Positions 1 to 6,874 of a stretch of DNA of 29,102 nt are shown piece by piece. The notes below the pieces were generated by a model that worked only from the letters and a program-made list of their open reading frames with translations, made no database searches and had not been told where the DNA came from. Source of the stretch: a virus; IMG/VR virus record IMGVR_UViG_3300026097_000074, positions 1 through 29,102 of that record; one strand, given 5' to 3'. Positions within the stretch are counted from its first letter, which is position 1. Every line of letters begins with the position of its first letter. The position numbers were made by a program, and so were the translations under genes.

Positions 1-43
1 CTTTTTGTTCCATGTTAGTTTTGTGAGCAGAAGATACAGCCAC

Positions 44-292
44 TTACTTTTTACCTCCCCATACCTGAGATCCCGGAACCTTAATAAATCTTTTATTTGT
101 TTCTTCTTTATTAGGGTTTTCGATAGTTACCATAACTTTCTTACCGAGAGAAAAAGCTTTTCTTTGATTAGCCAGACGTTGTCCGCTATCAAGATAATCT
201 CGTCTCATTGCTTTACATACACTTTTTGATACATTTGAGTGTACTCCTGCAGACACATATCCCTTACTTTTTCCGCCTTTTTTAGTAGCCAT
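44..292 (-). CDS. small basic phage protein, unknown function
   Basis: An 82-residue, lysine/arginine- and glycine-rich protein beginning MATKKGGKSKGYVSAG. I recognise no domain, catalytic motif or membrane segment. The basic composition suggests nucleic-acid or RNA contact, but this is inference only. The start is well supported: TTAGGAG lies 9 bases upstream of ATG, and a sigma70-like promoter lies at 328-356, so it probably begins a transcript running out of the window. Confidence 0.75.
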   Translation of the reverse strand: MATKKGGKSKGYVSAGVHSNVSKSVCKAMRRDYLDSGQRLANQRKAFSLGKKVMVTIENPNKEETNKRFIKVPGSQVWGGKK

Positions 293-327
293 ACTATTAT
301 TCTCCTAATTTAATAGACTATAATTAT

Positions 328-356
328 AATATACAATAAACTACACTATGTTGCAA
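328..356 (-). promoter_or_regulatory. sigma70-like promoter
   Basis: On the minus strand TTGCAA (356-351) is separated by 17 bases from TATATT (333-328). It lies about 35 bases upstream of the ATG at 292 in the gap after the preceding gene. The -35 box matches consensus at four of six bases and the -10 at five of six. Confidence 0.4.
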
Positions 357-418
357 ATGTAATCTATAAACTTTAGGTTACTTAATACGTGATAGAGTGA
401 CAATAACTACTGAGCGTA

Positions 419-574
419 TTACCTTTTTAAAGACTTACGCAGCTCCGACCCTTCAAAATTATCCATTTTTAAAAATTTAGCAAGAACAGCATTAGTAGGG
501 TCTAACTTAAATACTTCCTTTGCTAACTGTTCAATCATATTATAGTCTATTTGAGTTTTGATATGTTTACCCAT
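419..574 (-). CDS. small overlapping protein, unknown function
   Basis: A 51-residue ORF starting MGKHIKTQIDYNMIEQLAKE and ending with the basic tail LRKSLKR. Its ATG overlaps the stop of the nucleotidyltransferase gene by 8 bases (ATGGGTAA), a normal coupling arrangement in this genome. AGAGAAAGC upstream is a weak ribosome-binding site. No recognised family. Likely helical with no membrane segment. The overlap and codon use like its neighbours support it as real. Confidence 0.55.
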   Translation of the reverse strand: MGKHIKTQIDYNMIEQLAKEVFKLDPTNAVLAKFLKMDNFEGSELRKSLKR

Positions 575-986
575 TGCTTTCTCTTTCTGCTACTCGTTTA
601 CGCAAATCACTAGAGGAGAAACGGTGATCTCGCTTATTAAAGTATAGTTGAATACCTCGTTTTTTACAAATATCCTTACCTGTAAAATCTTTCTCTCGGT
701 ACTCTTCTCCTAGTATTCTAATATCTATATGGTACATAGCTAATATGTCTTCTAGATCAGATTCTCTAGAGTAAGGAACAATTTCATCTACATAACGAAC
801 ACCTTTAAGTTGGGTATAGCGTTCTACAATAGTTTGAACTGGTGAGTTTTTTTCTGGCCTATCTATTGTAGGCTCTATTTGTAGCCCACAAATTAAATAG
901 TCACACTGTCCTTTTGCTTCACGCAACATCTGTATATGCCCCGCATGTAATAGGTCAAATGACGAAGCCACAAAACCAACTTTCAT
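567..986 (-). CDS. TagD-like cytidylyltransferase-family protein
   Basis: A 139-residue protein of the nucleotidyltransferase (HIGH) superfamily, close to glycerol-3-phosphate cytidylyltransferases. The nucleotide-binding HAGH lies at residues 14-17 after the first beta strand, and the C-terminal FSSSDLRKRV resembles the family's second phosphate-binding motif (ISTT-type). Such enzymes join CMP or AMP to a phosphorylated alcohol or acid. The substrate cannot be read from sequence. AAGGTG precedes the ATG at about 9 bases. It follows the methyltransferase gene with a 2-base gap. A second family member lies at 28073-28480, so the phage carries two. Confidence 0.85.
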   Translation of the reverse strand: MKVGFVASSFDLLHAGHIQMLREAKGQCDYLICGLQIEPTIDRPEKNSPVQTIVERYTQLKGVRYVDEIVPYSRESDLEDILAMYHIDIRILGEEYREKDFTGKDICKKRGIQLYFNKRDHRFSSSDLRKRVAERESNG

Positions 987-988
987 TG

Positions 989-1594
989 TTAAGACACCTT
1001 ATGCTCTTCTAGAGTTAAGAAAGACTTCCTAAACCACCAAGTGGTGTTAAGAAAAACATTTACATTACCGCAACTGTCTTTTACTGCTTTTTCTACCTCT
1101 TCAAAGTCATAGTCATCTCCAGAGATTATCCCTCCTAGCTTAATTTTAGGGTACCAAACTTCTATGTCTTCTACAACGTCTTCATAAGCATGAGATGCAT
1201 CGATCATTAAAAATGATATAGAACGATCTGCATATTGTTCAGCCGCTTCTGTAGATTTTGCTTTTACAGGAGTTATATACTCTGCTACCCCCGCTAGTTT
1301 GATATTATTAATAAAAGTAGATAAGAAGTCGCCTCCATGCTTTTTTACAGCATCGTAGTGAGGCTCATCACTAAAGTCAGATAGTTCAAATATATCGACT
1401 GCATGAAAATCAATATTCTTGCCACTATCTTTTATAAACTTACCCATAGCGGCAGTACTTTGCCCTAAAAAGCTGCCTACCTCAACAAATAAAGCACCAT
1501 CTTCTGAGTTGTTTACTATCTCATTATAAAACTGTAAATACCTAGAATATCCAAATATTTTATGGTCGTTAACACTTATATAATGACCTGACAT
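989..1594 (-). CDS. class I SAM-dependent methyltransferase
   Basis: A 201-residue Rossmann methyltransferase of the Methyltransf_24 / cephalosporin-hydroxylase-like type. The SAM-binding loop VEVGSFLG is at 37-44, the acidic end of the second strand (HAVDIFE) at 64-70, IDASHAYEDV at 131-140 and the post-IV segment GGIISGDDYD at 154-163. Targets in this family are usually small molecules or sugars. Start and stop are tightly packed: its ATG overlaps the stop of the MazG gene (TAATG) behind GGAG. Together with the neighbouring nucleotidyltransferase it suggests modification of a glycan or small metabolite, which is inference. Confidence 0.85.
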   Translation of the reverse strand: MSGHYISVNDHKIFGYSRYLQFYNEIVNNSEDGALFVEVGSFLGQSTAAMGKFIKDSGKNIDFHAVDIFELSDFSDEPHYDAVKKHGGDFLSTFINNIKLAGVAEYITPVKAKSTEAAEQYADRSISFLMIDASHAYEDVVEDIEVWYPKIKLGGIISGDDYDFEEVEKAVKDSCGNVNVFLNTTWWFRKSFLTLEEHKVS

Positions 1595-1998
1595 TACAGA
1601 TCTCCTTCTTGCCTGTTTTCACTATGCCAAGCATTAAACGAGCCCCCAGGGTACCTAGACTCTAACTTATCAATGTTTTCTTGTATTACTTCATTAGGGT
1701 CCAAATTAAGTGCCCTACAGCTATTGATCCAGTACCAAATAATGTCGCCAAGTTCTCGTTTAATATGGAACTGTGTATCATGATCCATAGGTTTACCTTG
1801 GAATACGCATTTTTTAACAATTTCTGCAAACTCTCCTCCTTCGCTAGCTATGCCTATCGCTCCTGTCATCAGCAGGGCTACATTAACTTCTTTGTTCAGT
1901 TTATTTAGTTCTTCTACTAGAGACTCTAAATTACTTGAAGGGTCGCTAGTAACTTGTTCTACAAAATTTTTATACAAGTTTAAATTTATAATTTTCAT
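1594..1998 (-). CDS. MazG-like nucleotide pyrophosphohydrolase
   Basis: A 134-residue all-alpha NTP pyrophosphohydrolase. The metal-binding helices are visible as EGGEFAE at 53-59 and RELGD at 81-85, the E-x(2)-E plus E-x(2)-D arrangement of MazG/dUTPase-like enzymes. These hydrolyse (d)NTPs to monophosphate and pyrophosphate. Phage copies are thought to adjust nucleotide pools or host starvation signalling. CGGAT precedes the ATG. The stop is fused to the next ATG (TAATG), so it is co-translated with the methyltransferase. Confidence 0.88.
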   Translation of the reverse strand: MKIINLNLYKNFVEQVTSDPSSNLESLVEELNKLNKEVNVALLMTGAIGIASEGGEFAEIVKKCVFQGKPMDHDTQFHIKRELGDIIWYWINSCRALNLDPNEVIQENIDKLESRYPGGSFNAWHSENRQEGDL

Positions 1999-2016
1999 AA
2001 TTTATCCGTAAGTTAT

Positions 2017-2033
2017 GCCTATAGGTAATAGGC
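2017..2033 (-). other. short hairpin before the MazG gene
   Basis: GCCTAT (2017-2022) and ATAGGC (2028-2033) form a 6-bp stem with a 5-base loop, between the peroxiredoxin stop and the MazG start. There is no T-run, so it is not a classic terminator. It may stabilise a transcript end. Confidence 0.3.
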
Positions 2034-2047
2034 TATATGTTTTTATT

Positions 2048-2587
2048 TTATATATGTTTTAGTACTCTATGTAAGTAATCTAAAATATTACTAGGAGAAC
2101 TAGTAAAATATGGGTCTTTTTCAATATTATTACTAATACCTGGCTCTAAAAATACTTGCTCTATAGTTTTATTGTTAACAACCATAGCATAACGCCAGGA
2201 TCTTTTTCCTAAGCCTAAGTTACTTTTTTCTACAAGCATCCCTAATCTTTCAGTAAACTCTCCTGTAGGGTCTGGTATATAGTCTATGTTTTTTACCTTA
2301 TTAGCTGTAAACCAAGCATTAAGAACATAGGTATCGTTAACTGATAGACAATATATATTATCGATATTACAGTTCAAAATACTCTCTGAAGAAGTAATAA
2401 AGTCGGGTAGTTGTCTAGTAGAGCATGTAGGAGTAAAAGCTCCTGGCACACTGAACATAACTACTCTTTTATTACTAAAAAAAGTATCACTTGATAGTAT
2501 CTGAGGTACAGATTTTGTAACTTTTAACGTAGTAAAAGTAGGCACTTTCGTACCTACTAAATTAGCTCCATTCGAAATTAGGGTCAT
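2048..2587 (-). CDS. peroxiredoxin (Prx5-like)
   Basis: A 179-residue thioredoxin-fold peroxidase. The active-site stretch VPGAFTPTCS carries the peroxidatic Cys55 with the Pro/Thr of the PxxxTxxC motif, and SWRYAMVV supplies the conserved arginine region. It reduces hydrogen peroxide and alkyl peroxides using glutaredoxin or thioredoxin. Glutaredoxin-like genes occur at 23891-24371. Further cysteines (C73, C80) could be resolving residues. The start overlaps the previous gene by 26 bases. A paralogue without the active-site Cys lies at 24328-24741. Confidence 0.9.
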   Translation of the reverse strand: MTLISNGANLVGTKVPTFTTLKVTKSVPQILSSDTFFSNKRVVMFSVPGAFTPTCSTRQLPDFITSSESILNCNIDNIYCLSVNDTYVLNAWFTANKVKNIDYIPDPTGEFTERLGMLVEKSNLGLGKRSWRYAMVVNNKTIEQVFLEPGISNNIEKDPYFTSSPSNILDYLHRVLKHI

Positions 2588-2786
2588 CTTCTAGCCAAAT
2601 CCACATACCGTCGTATGTTTTTTTATTTTTAGGCCCAAAAGTACGGTTAGCAGATTTCAATAGCATTTTATCTTCTTCTACCTCTCTGACTTCCCATAGA
2701 TTACCATTTATCTCAATACGTAAGTTACCTAGTTTTGTTTTAGGTGTTAGACTTACCCAGTCGCTTTTCTTTACTAAGTTTTTCAT
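2562..2786 (-). CDS. small hypothetical phage protein
   Basis: A 74-residue protein starting MKNLVKKSDWVSLTPKTKLG, with a predicted beta-rich core around EINGNLWEVREVEEDKMLLK. I do not recognise the family. I chose the ATG at 2786 because TAGGATATAAC gives an AGGA at normal spacing. A longer reading to 2846 would overlap the upstream gene by 47 bases without a binding site. It overlaps the peroxiredoxin start by 26 bases and probably shares its transcript. Confidence 0.7.
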   Translation of the reverse strand: MKNLVKKSDWVSLTPKTKLGNLRIEINGNLWEVREVEEDKMLLKSANRTFGPKNKKTYDGMWIWLEDDPNFEWS

Positions 2787-2799
2787 GTTATATCCTAGA

Positions 2800-3528
2800 T
2801 TAGTCCCATAGGCCCTGATAGTACTTACCAAACAGTCGAAAACCATTTTCTATGCGCTTTGCATATGCCTTACGAGCATCCCAGTCGGTCTCTGCAGTAT
2901 GATTAGGGCCTTTAACCATCTCACTAGTGCCGTCTTCGTCAATCTTTTTAAAGCGAAAGTCATAATCACCTGTGGTAAACTGAGACTCCCACTCTTCGTT
3001 AGGGCCCCCACTAAGGCTGTCAAAAGCAAAAATCATTTCACTCATAACCCAATCCCAGCGAGCATGATGGTTATCGTCAATATCGTAGTCATTTTCTTTT
3101 GGAGGAGCAGCAGTGCTACGTAGATTCTCAGGAACATCTTCATCGTCTACAGAAGGAGATCCGTGTTTAGTCTCTTTTAGCTGATACAGCATAGGACGAA
3201 TTATATATCCTAATGTATCATCCATGCTCCACGTATCCCATGGGTCTATTCGAACATATACAGTTCGATTCTTTTTAGAGTTTACCCAGCTTAGAAAACG
3301 ATAAAGAAGCGTTTCTTTTCTGTTTCCGCCAAACAGGTCTCGTTCTTCACCTATTGCTAGCTTAGGCTGCACAGCACCATAAGCTAGCCAATCCCCAAAC
3401 TTATGTACACGATCTGCGGTGTAAGGAAATCCGTGCTCATCTTTTTCTTTAGGTACCCAAAACATTAGCACTTCTGCTAACTGATAAGGACCAAACCAGG
3501 AAGTATAGGGGTTAATTTTAACACGCAT
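2800..3528 (-). CDS. conserved phage protein of unknown function
   Basis: A 242-residue protein of a family common in marine T4-like and other phages but without known function. Recognisable conserved blocks are NPYTSWFGPYQLAE near the N-terminus, VRIDPWDTWSMDDTL at about 92-106, KETKHGSPSVDDEDVPENL at about 118-136, and the C-terminal NGFRLFGKYYQGLWD. Tryptophan- and aspartate-rich, no membrane segments. The stop of the upstream zinc-binding gene lies one base before its ATG, with no strong ribosome-binding site, so translation is probably coupled. Confidence 0.85.
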   Translation of the reverse strand: MRVKINPYTSWFGPYQLAEVLMFWVPKEKDEHGFPYTADRVHKFGDWLAYGAVQPKLAIGEERDLFGGNRKETLLYRFLSWVNSKKNRTVYVRIDPWDTWSMDDTLGYIIRPMLYQLKETKHGSPSVDDEDVPENLRSTAAPPKENDYDIDDNHHARWDWVMSEMIFAFDSLSGGPNEEWESQFTTGDYDFRFKKIDEDGTSEMVKGPNHTAETDWDARKAYAKRIENGFRLFGKYYQGLWD

Positions 3529-3529
3529 T

Positions 3530-3760
3530 TTAGATTACTTTCGTAAAAGTTGGACAGTCATTTTCTGAGCAGTAATAACCCGATGTGTCTTCAAAAGTCA
3601 TGCTGCACTTAGAACATGTAATTGACTTTGAAGGGCAATATGGTTGAAGAGAGGTATCTCCCTGATAGATATAAGGATCGTGGGGGCGGTTTATAATGTC
3701 CTCAAGCTTGTCTAGTTTTTTTAAAATCTTCTCGAGGTCTTGTTTAATATCATCGCTCAT
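3530..3760 (-). CDS. small coiled-coil and zinc-ribbon-like protein
   Basis: A 76-residue protein. The N-terminal half (MSDDIKQDLEKILKKLDKLE) looks like a short coiled coil, and the C-terminal half has five cysteines in CPS..CSKC..YYCSENDC order, suggesting a zinc ribbon. Function unknown. The ATG at 3760 is preferred over 3775 because AAAGGATCAAAA places AGGA correctly only for the inner start. It overlaps the end of the upstream gene by 11 bases. Confidence 0.7.
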   Translation of the reverse strand: MSDDIKQDLEKILKKLDKLEDIINRPHDPYIYQGDTSLQPYCPSKSITCSKCSMTFEDTSGYYCSENDCPTFTKVI

Positions 3761-4097
3761 TTTTGATCCTTTCATCTCGGAAGTTTTTCACATCGATCAT
3801 AGCAGATTGAAGTACATTTGAGTAGTTGAGAACAGACTGTTCGTCCAAAACGAGTGTTGTCTGCATTTCAGCATAGCCACGAGTGAGAATCTGCCAGATC
3901 TGCTTCCAGCGAGTTTTACTCCACCACTTAGTATGATGATTCGAGTGGAGGTGTACCTGTACGTGCATATCATCTGCTTCCACTTCGACTGTGTGAGCGC
4001 AGTCGTCATTGCCACAATCACACTGCACATAGTAGAACTTTGCAAGCCCAAAGTCACCCTGTTTCAGAATACCTGTTGCTGGTTCTTGCGGTATCAT
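3750..4097 (-). CDS. conserved phage protein with CxC metal motif
   Basis: A 115-residue protein with YYVQCDCGNDDCAHTVEVEADD near residues 22-43, a Cys/His cluster that resembles a structural zinc site. A similar block is common in small phage proteins that carry no function assignment. The rest is hydrophilic with an aromatic stretch (KWWSKTRWKQIWQI). AAGGAAAACACT precedes the ATG. It lies between the SLOG gene and the small zinc-ribbon gene. Confidence 0.7.
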   Translation of the reverse strand: MIPQEPATGILKQGDFGLAKFYYVQCDCGNDDCAHTVEVEADDMHVQVHLHSNHHTKWWSKTRWKQIWQILTRGYAEMQTTLVLDEQSVLNYSNVLQSAMIDVKNFRDERIKNER

Positions 4098-4118
4098 AGT
4101 GTTTTCCTTTTTGTTACT

Positions 4119-4541
4119 CTAGAACATCACATTATAATGTGGAACACTATGTTTGACAAGTAAATCTTTCATGTGTGAAGTACCTTTGCCCCCTGGAAAT
4201 GCTATGCCAAAATGTGGGTTAGATTCTCTTAGCATTTGTAAATTTCTAATTGGTCCCGCACTTTTTCCATGAGCAGTCCAATCTGCTTTATATTCAGTAG
4301 CAGGTACATTATTAATATCTGCCCACTTAGCTGCTAAGATGTCGGCGCCTTCGGCGCCTCCGTGAACTAACCGTAATAGTTTATCCTCAGAGGTACACAT
4401 ATGCAATACAGTGCTCAAAACTTTATTTAATCTTTTACGTTCTACTAAACTATTAACGCCTTTACCATATGCTCTACCTCCACATACTAGAACCACAGCC
4501 TCTAAATCTTCTGTAGCTTTTAATACGTCGATAAATTTCAT
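4119..4541 (-). CDS. SLOG-family (DUF2493, YspA-like) protein
   Basis: A 140-residue Rossmann-like protein of the SLOG superfamily, DUF2493/YspA branch. Signature segments are VLVCGGRAYG (17-26), LVHGGAEGAD (58-67), GKSAGPIRN (92-100) and AFPGGKGT (114-121), forming a nucleotide or ligand pocket. SLOG proteins sense or process nucleotide-derived ligands, including NAD and ADP-ribose derivatives. What this one binds is unknown. No Shine-Dalgarno is visible before the ATG. The 5' side abuts the Y RNA-like element at 4581-4705, so it may share that transcript. Confidence 0.85.
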   Translation of the reverse strand: MKFIDVLKATEDLEAVVLVCGGRAYGKGVNSLVERKRLNKVLSTVLHMCTSEDKLLRLVHGGAEGADILAAKWADINNVPATEYKADWTAHGKSAGPIRNLQMLRESNPHFGIAFPGGKGTSHMKDLLVKHSVPHYNVMF

Positions 4542-4580
4542 ATGTTAAACCGTTATTAGAGTTGAAGGGTATTTTGTTTA

Positions 4581-4705
4581 CTGGATCAACTTTTTGCTTT
4601 TATACGCGGCTTTACCGATTTGCCTACACCCCGTCATGGTCGGGGCGGTGGGACTCGAACACCACAAACACGTGCTCCTAGCTTTTTGTTGCTGTAATGA
4701 TCCAA
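4581..4705 (-). ncRNA. YrlA-like Y RNA candidate (circularly permuted tRNA mimic)
   Basis: Read on the minus strand, the order is: outer helix strand UUGGAUCA (4705-4698), T arm with loop TTCGAGT (4659-4653; stem GTGG-t-G/CCCAC with one bulged T), acceptor 3' strand CGCCCCG (4647-4641), A, CCA, three bases TGA, acceptor 5' strand CGGGGTG (4633-4627), TA, D arm GGC/GCC with AAATCGGTAAA loop, then outer strand UGAUCCAG (4588-4581). All seven acceptor pairs form (one G-U), and the outer helix is 8 bp. The acceptor resembles bacterial tRNA-Pro. In a normal tRNA the D arm comes first; here the halves are swapped, with the ends where the anticodon arm would be. Known YrlA-type Y RNAs are tRNA mimics encoded beside Ro60 genes. 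The adjacent DUF2828/Ro60-like gene supports that reading. The alternative is a relic of a tandem tRNA-Pro duplication. Confidence 0.65.
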
Positions 4706-4708
4706 AGA

Positions 4709-4726
4709 TTAGGCCCGAAGGCCTAA
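4709..4726 (-). terminator. UUCG-loop hairpin after the Ro60-like gene
   Basis: TTAGGCC-TTCG-GGCCTAA on the minus strand is a perfect 7-bp stem closed by a C(UUCG)G tetraloop, 4 bases after the stop of the DUF2828 gene. No U-run follows, so it may protect the mRNA 3' end or separate mRNA from the Y RNA-like element by processing rather than terminate. Confidence 0.5.
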
Positions 4727-4730
4727 CTGA

Positions 4731-6173
4731 TTAGTAGTCGTAACGATCAGACATGAGAGTCTTGCACATTACATTAAAGGGAGTGAAGTCTTCTAGTTCC
4801 TTCACAGAAAGAACTGCCTTCATGATCGCCGGGCTGAAGCCAGATACGTGACATACACCTCGATCGTCGAATCGAACGGGGGTATTGTCGCGACCGTATG
4901 GAGATAGGTTCCAGAAAACGATCTTAGGAACTTCGTAACCTGCTTTAGCATACTTACGCTTGATCATCTCTTGTGCAGAGTCATCGAAGCGAGTGCAAGA
5001 ATCAAATTGCATATCCGAGAGGATGAGCAACATTTCAGGCATATCTACTTGAGCAACATTACCCTTCACAGCAACACGAAGAATTTCTTCGAATGCCACG
5101 TGAAGATTAGTATTCATACTCCAGCGTGTCTTCTCGAGTTGAGCAACACGCTGTGACAGAGTACCCGTCAGAACTTCAAGATTTGGCCTACCGCTGAAAG
5201 TAAGGAACATGTCCTTAAAATCAGAGGTGTTCTTCTCAGATAGATATAGACCCAGAGAGATTGCCACGTCAATTGGCTGAACATAACCCTTGCCCCCGTA
5301 AGAGTAGCGGATGCTACCCATGGAACCGGAAACGTCAACCATCGGCATGATACGAGCGTCGCCAACGTAGTTAGGCAGAGCCTTCCATTGTTCGTTAGCA
5401 ACAGCTGCATTACCCTTCACAACAGACTTCACAACATCATATGGGTATACCGCAGATGCATTGATCTTAACCTTAGAGCTACGTTCAGATTCAGGCTTTT
5501 GAAGTTCACGAAGGTACGCGCTATAAGCCTCTCCTGCATTACGCCCAAAAGCCTTTTGATAACGAGCAGAGGCTAGTGAAGGAACGTGCGAGAAGTTAAT
5601 GCTTTCCCACCTCTTAGCGCACATCTGAGACTCTACGACGCTGGTCAGAGCTGAGAGCATTTTACGGTACTCACGAGGATTCATTTTCATGAACGTACAA
5701 AGTTCACGTGCAATTGCTCTTTTACTGGACTTCTCGCGAGGAGCCCACTTGGCAGCAAGACCGTCACCGTTACGAAGAGCGTCTGCATACATCTCAAGCG
5801 CCTTACGACGGTTGATTGGGTCTGCATATGTAAATAGATCGTCCCAACGACCAAGGAACGGAATCTTGTGCATTAGACGGCCAGCAAGACTAGGGTTAGC
5901 AGACTCAAGAGCAACAAGCAGATCACGAAACTGTTTACGCTCTCCTGCCCCGGAACGAATATCCCGAGTCCATAGAAGAGCGCGTATTGCTAGATCTTCA
6001 TTATCAGCAAGAGCTGCTTGAAACTCTTTTATAAGAGACGTACCACGACTAGACCCTGCTTTACCAAAGAAGTCTAGCACCGCAGACGCAGAAGTCTTAC
6101 GAGCTTTCATACCGTTGGTAGTACGAGTAGGAGTTTCATTAATATAGTTTACTGCTGCAGTCTTAAAAGACAT
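4731..6173 (-). CDS. DUF2828/TROVE-type (Ro60-like) protein with vWA domain
   Basis: A 480-residue protein. Residues 1-260 form an alpha-helical repeat domain of the DUF2828 type, with WTRDIRSGAGERKQF (68-82), FLGRWDDLF (106-114), FSHVPSLASARY (194-205) and INASAVYPYD (237-246). Residues 270-480 are a von Willebrand A domain with an intact metal site: DVSGS (280-284), a Thr in MNTN (353-356) and LSDMQFD (385-391). This ring-plus-vWA plan is that of Ro60/Rsr, which binds misfolded RNAs and Y RNAs and, in bacteria, works with PNPase in RNA turnover. AAGGA lies 7 bases before ATG. The gene looks richer in G+C than its neighbours. tRNA-like RNAs sit directly on both sides. RNA binding is inferred. 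Confidence 0.85.
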   Translation of the reverse strand: MSFKTAAVNYINETPTRTTNGMKARKTSASAVLDFFGKAGSSRGTSLIKEFQAALADNEDLAIRALLWTRDIRSGAGERKQFRDLLVALESANPSLAGRLMHKIPFLGRWDDLFTYADPINRRKALEMYADALRNGDGLAAKWAPREKSSKRAIARELCTFMKMNPREYRKMLSALTSVVESQMCAKRWESINFSHVPSLASARYQKAFGRNAGEAYSAYLRELQKPESERSSKVKINASAVYPYDVVKSVVKGNAAVANEQWKALPNYVGDARIMPMVDVSGSMGSIRYSYGGKGYVQPIDVAISLGLYLSEKNTSDFKDMFLTFSGRPNLEVLTGTLSQRVAQLEKTRWSMNTNLHVAFEEILRVAVKGNVAQVDMPEMLLILSDMQFDSCTRFDDSAQEMIKRKYAKAGYEVPKIVFWNLSPYGRDNTPVRFDDRGVCHVSGFSPAIMKAVLSVKELEDFTPFNVMCKTLMSDRYDY

Positions 6174-6190
6174 AGTATATTCCTTTTTTC

Positions 6191-6277
6191 AGGTTGGATT
6201 TACGGATTCGAACCGCTAAGTTTGTTTTATATACAAATTGGGAACCATTCCCGAGGTTTATTTGCTGAAACCAACCT
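6191..6277 (-). ncRNA. tRNA-like structured RNA upstream of the Ro60-like gene
   Basis: Outer helix AGGTTGG (6277-6271) with CCAACCT (6197-6191). Inside are hairpins GGGAA-TGG-TTCCC, TTTGT-ATATAAA-ACAAA (a 7-base anticodon-like loop) and a T arm with a canonical TTCGAAT loop. There is no recognisable D arm. The 5' sequence AGGTTRGTTTCAGCAAA is shared with the element at 6293-6392. It ends 17 bases before the ATG of the Ro60-like gene. It could be a second Y RNA or a decayed tRNA. Confidence 0.5.
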
Positions 6278-6292
6278 ATGGTTTCAATATTC

Positions 6293-6392
6293 AGGTTAGG
6301 TGTTTTGCTACGGGGATCGAACCCGCTACCGATTGATTACAAGTCAATTGCTCTACCTATGAGCTAAGCTAATTGTTTGCTGAAACTAACCT
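6293..6392 (-). ncRNA. outer-helix RNA enclosing a tRNA-Thr(UGU)-like body
   Basis: AGGTTAG (6392-6386) pairs with CTAACCT (6299-6293), enclosing the tRNA-Thr-like body at 6303-6373. The same helix in the neighbouring element has G-C in place of A-T at the sixth position, a compensatory change. A linker TTTCAGCAAACA separates the helix from the tRNA-like body. Confidence 0.45.
6303..6373 (-). tRNA. tRNA-Thr(UGU)-like, acceptor stem degenerate
   Basis: D arm GCTC/GAGC with GG-containing loop, anticodon arm ATTGA/TCAAT with loop CTTGTAA (anticodon UGU) and T arm GCGGG/CCCGT with TTCGATC are all intact. The acceptor strands ATTAGCT and AGCAAAA pair at only five of seven positions and no CCA follows. 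An intact tRNA-Thr(UGU) exists at 19904-19980, so this copy is either decayed or a tRNA mimic. Confidence 0.5.
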
Positions 6393-6393
6393 T

Positions 6394-6585
6394 TTATTCA
6401 CGTTTTAAAGAGAATACTTTTTTTACTACCTCTAGCAATAATAGTACGAAGTTAATAAGTAGTATTAAAGTCCATAGTAGTATATTTAAGTTTTGTCGCT
6501 CTTGAGGGCCTTGATTGTCTCTACTAGCCCTTACCCAGTATACACCACTAGAGTGATTTTGGGGTTTTAGCCCTGCCTGCTTCAT
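6394..6585 (-). CDS. small single-pass membrane protein
   Basis: A 63-residue ORF with one clear membrane segment (ILLWTLILLINFVLLLLEVV, about residues 35-54) and a short basic tail (KKVFSLKRE). The N-terminus is polar. No family recognised. There is no good ribosome-binding site at the ATG, which lowers confidence. The segment between it and the tRNA-like RNA is only a few bases. Confidence 0.45.
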   Translation of the reverse strand: MKQAGLKPQNHSSGVYWVRASRDNQGPQERQNLNILLWTLILLINFVLLLLEVVKKVFSLKRE

Positions 6586-6596
6586 AATACTTTACA

Positions 6597-6791
6597 TTAC
6601 TCTTTAAACATTTCATCCCACTCATCGTCACTAATTCCTGTAAGTATAAACTCTCTATCACTATCATTAAGATGGGGGAAAGCCTTTTGTATTAAAGAAC
6701 CCGACCTCCAACTATCTAATTGTTCTTGTGTGATAGGCAAGTCTTTTTTACGAATTTCCCCAGTAAAGGGAGATACTCTCTCTACTATCAT
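6597..6791 (-). CDS. conserved small phage protein
   Basis: A 64-residue protein starting MIVERVSPFTGEIRKKDL, with ITQEQLDSWRSG, IQKAFPHLNDSDREFILTG and ISDDEWDEMF. This pattern is a widespread short phage family (SPFTG...EQ...W..G..IQ.A.P.L...REF...GI...EWDE) without known function. The start at 6791 is chosen over 6818 because AAGGAAAATATA precedes it at correct spacing. Confidence 0.8.
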   Translation of the reverse strand: MIVERVSPFTGEIRKKDLPITQEQLDSWRSGSLIQKAFPHLNDSDREFILTGISDDEWDEMFKE

Positions 6792-6874
6792 TATATTTTC
6801 CTTATTACAAGATACCACACTATTAAGTGTATAGCAAACACAAAATAGAGTTGTTTTTCTTTATTGAGGTATTT

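Noticed and set aside
4581-4705. Permuted (two-piece) tmRNA
   Set aside because: The acceptor has no G3-U70, there is no tag reading frame or room for the tmRNA pseudoknots, and the D arm and Pro-like acceptor fit a Y RNA-type tRNA mimic better.
6361-6392. Mobile-element terminal repeats (TTTCAGCAAA repeated near 6262 and 6376)
   Set aside because: The repeats belong to the 5' ends of two paralogous RNA elements, with no transposase or target duplication nearby.
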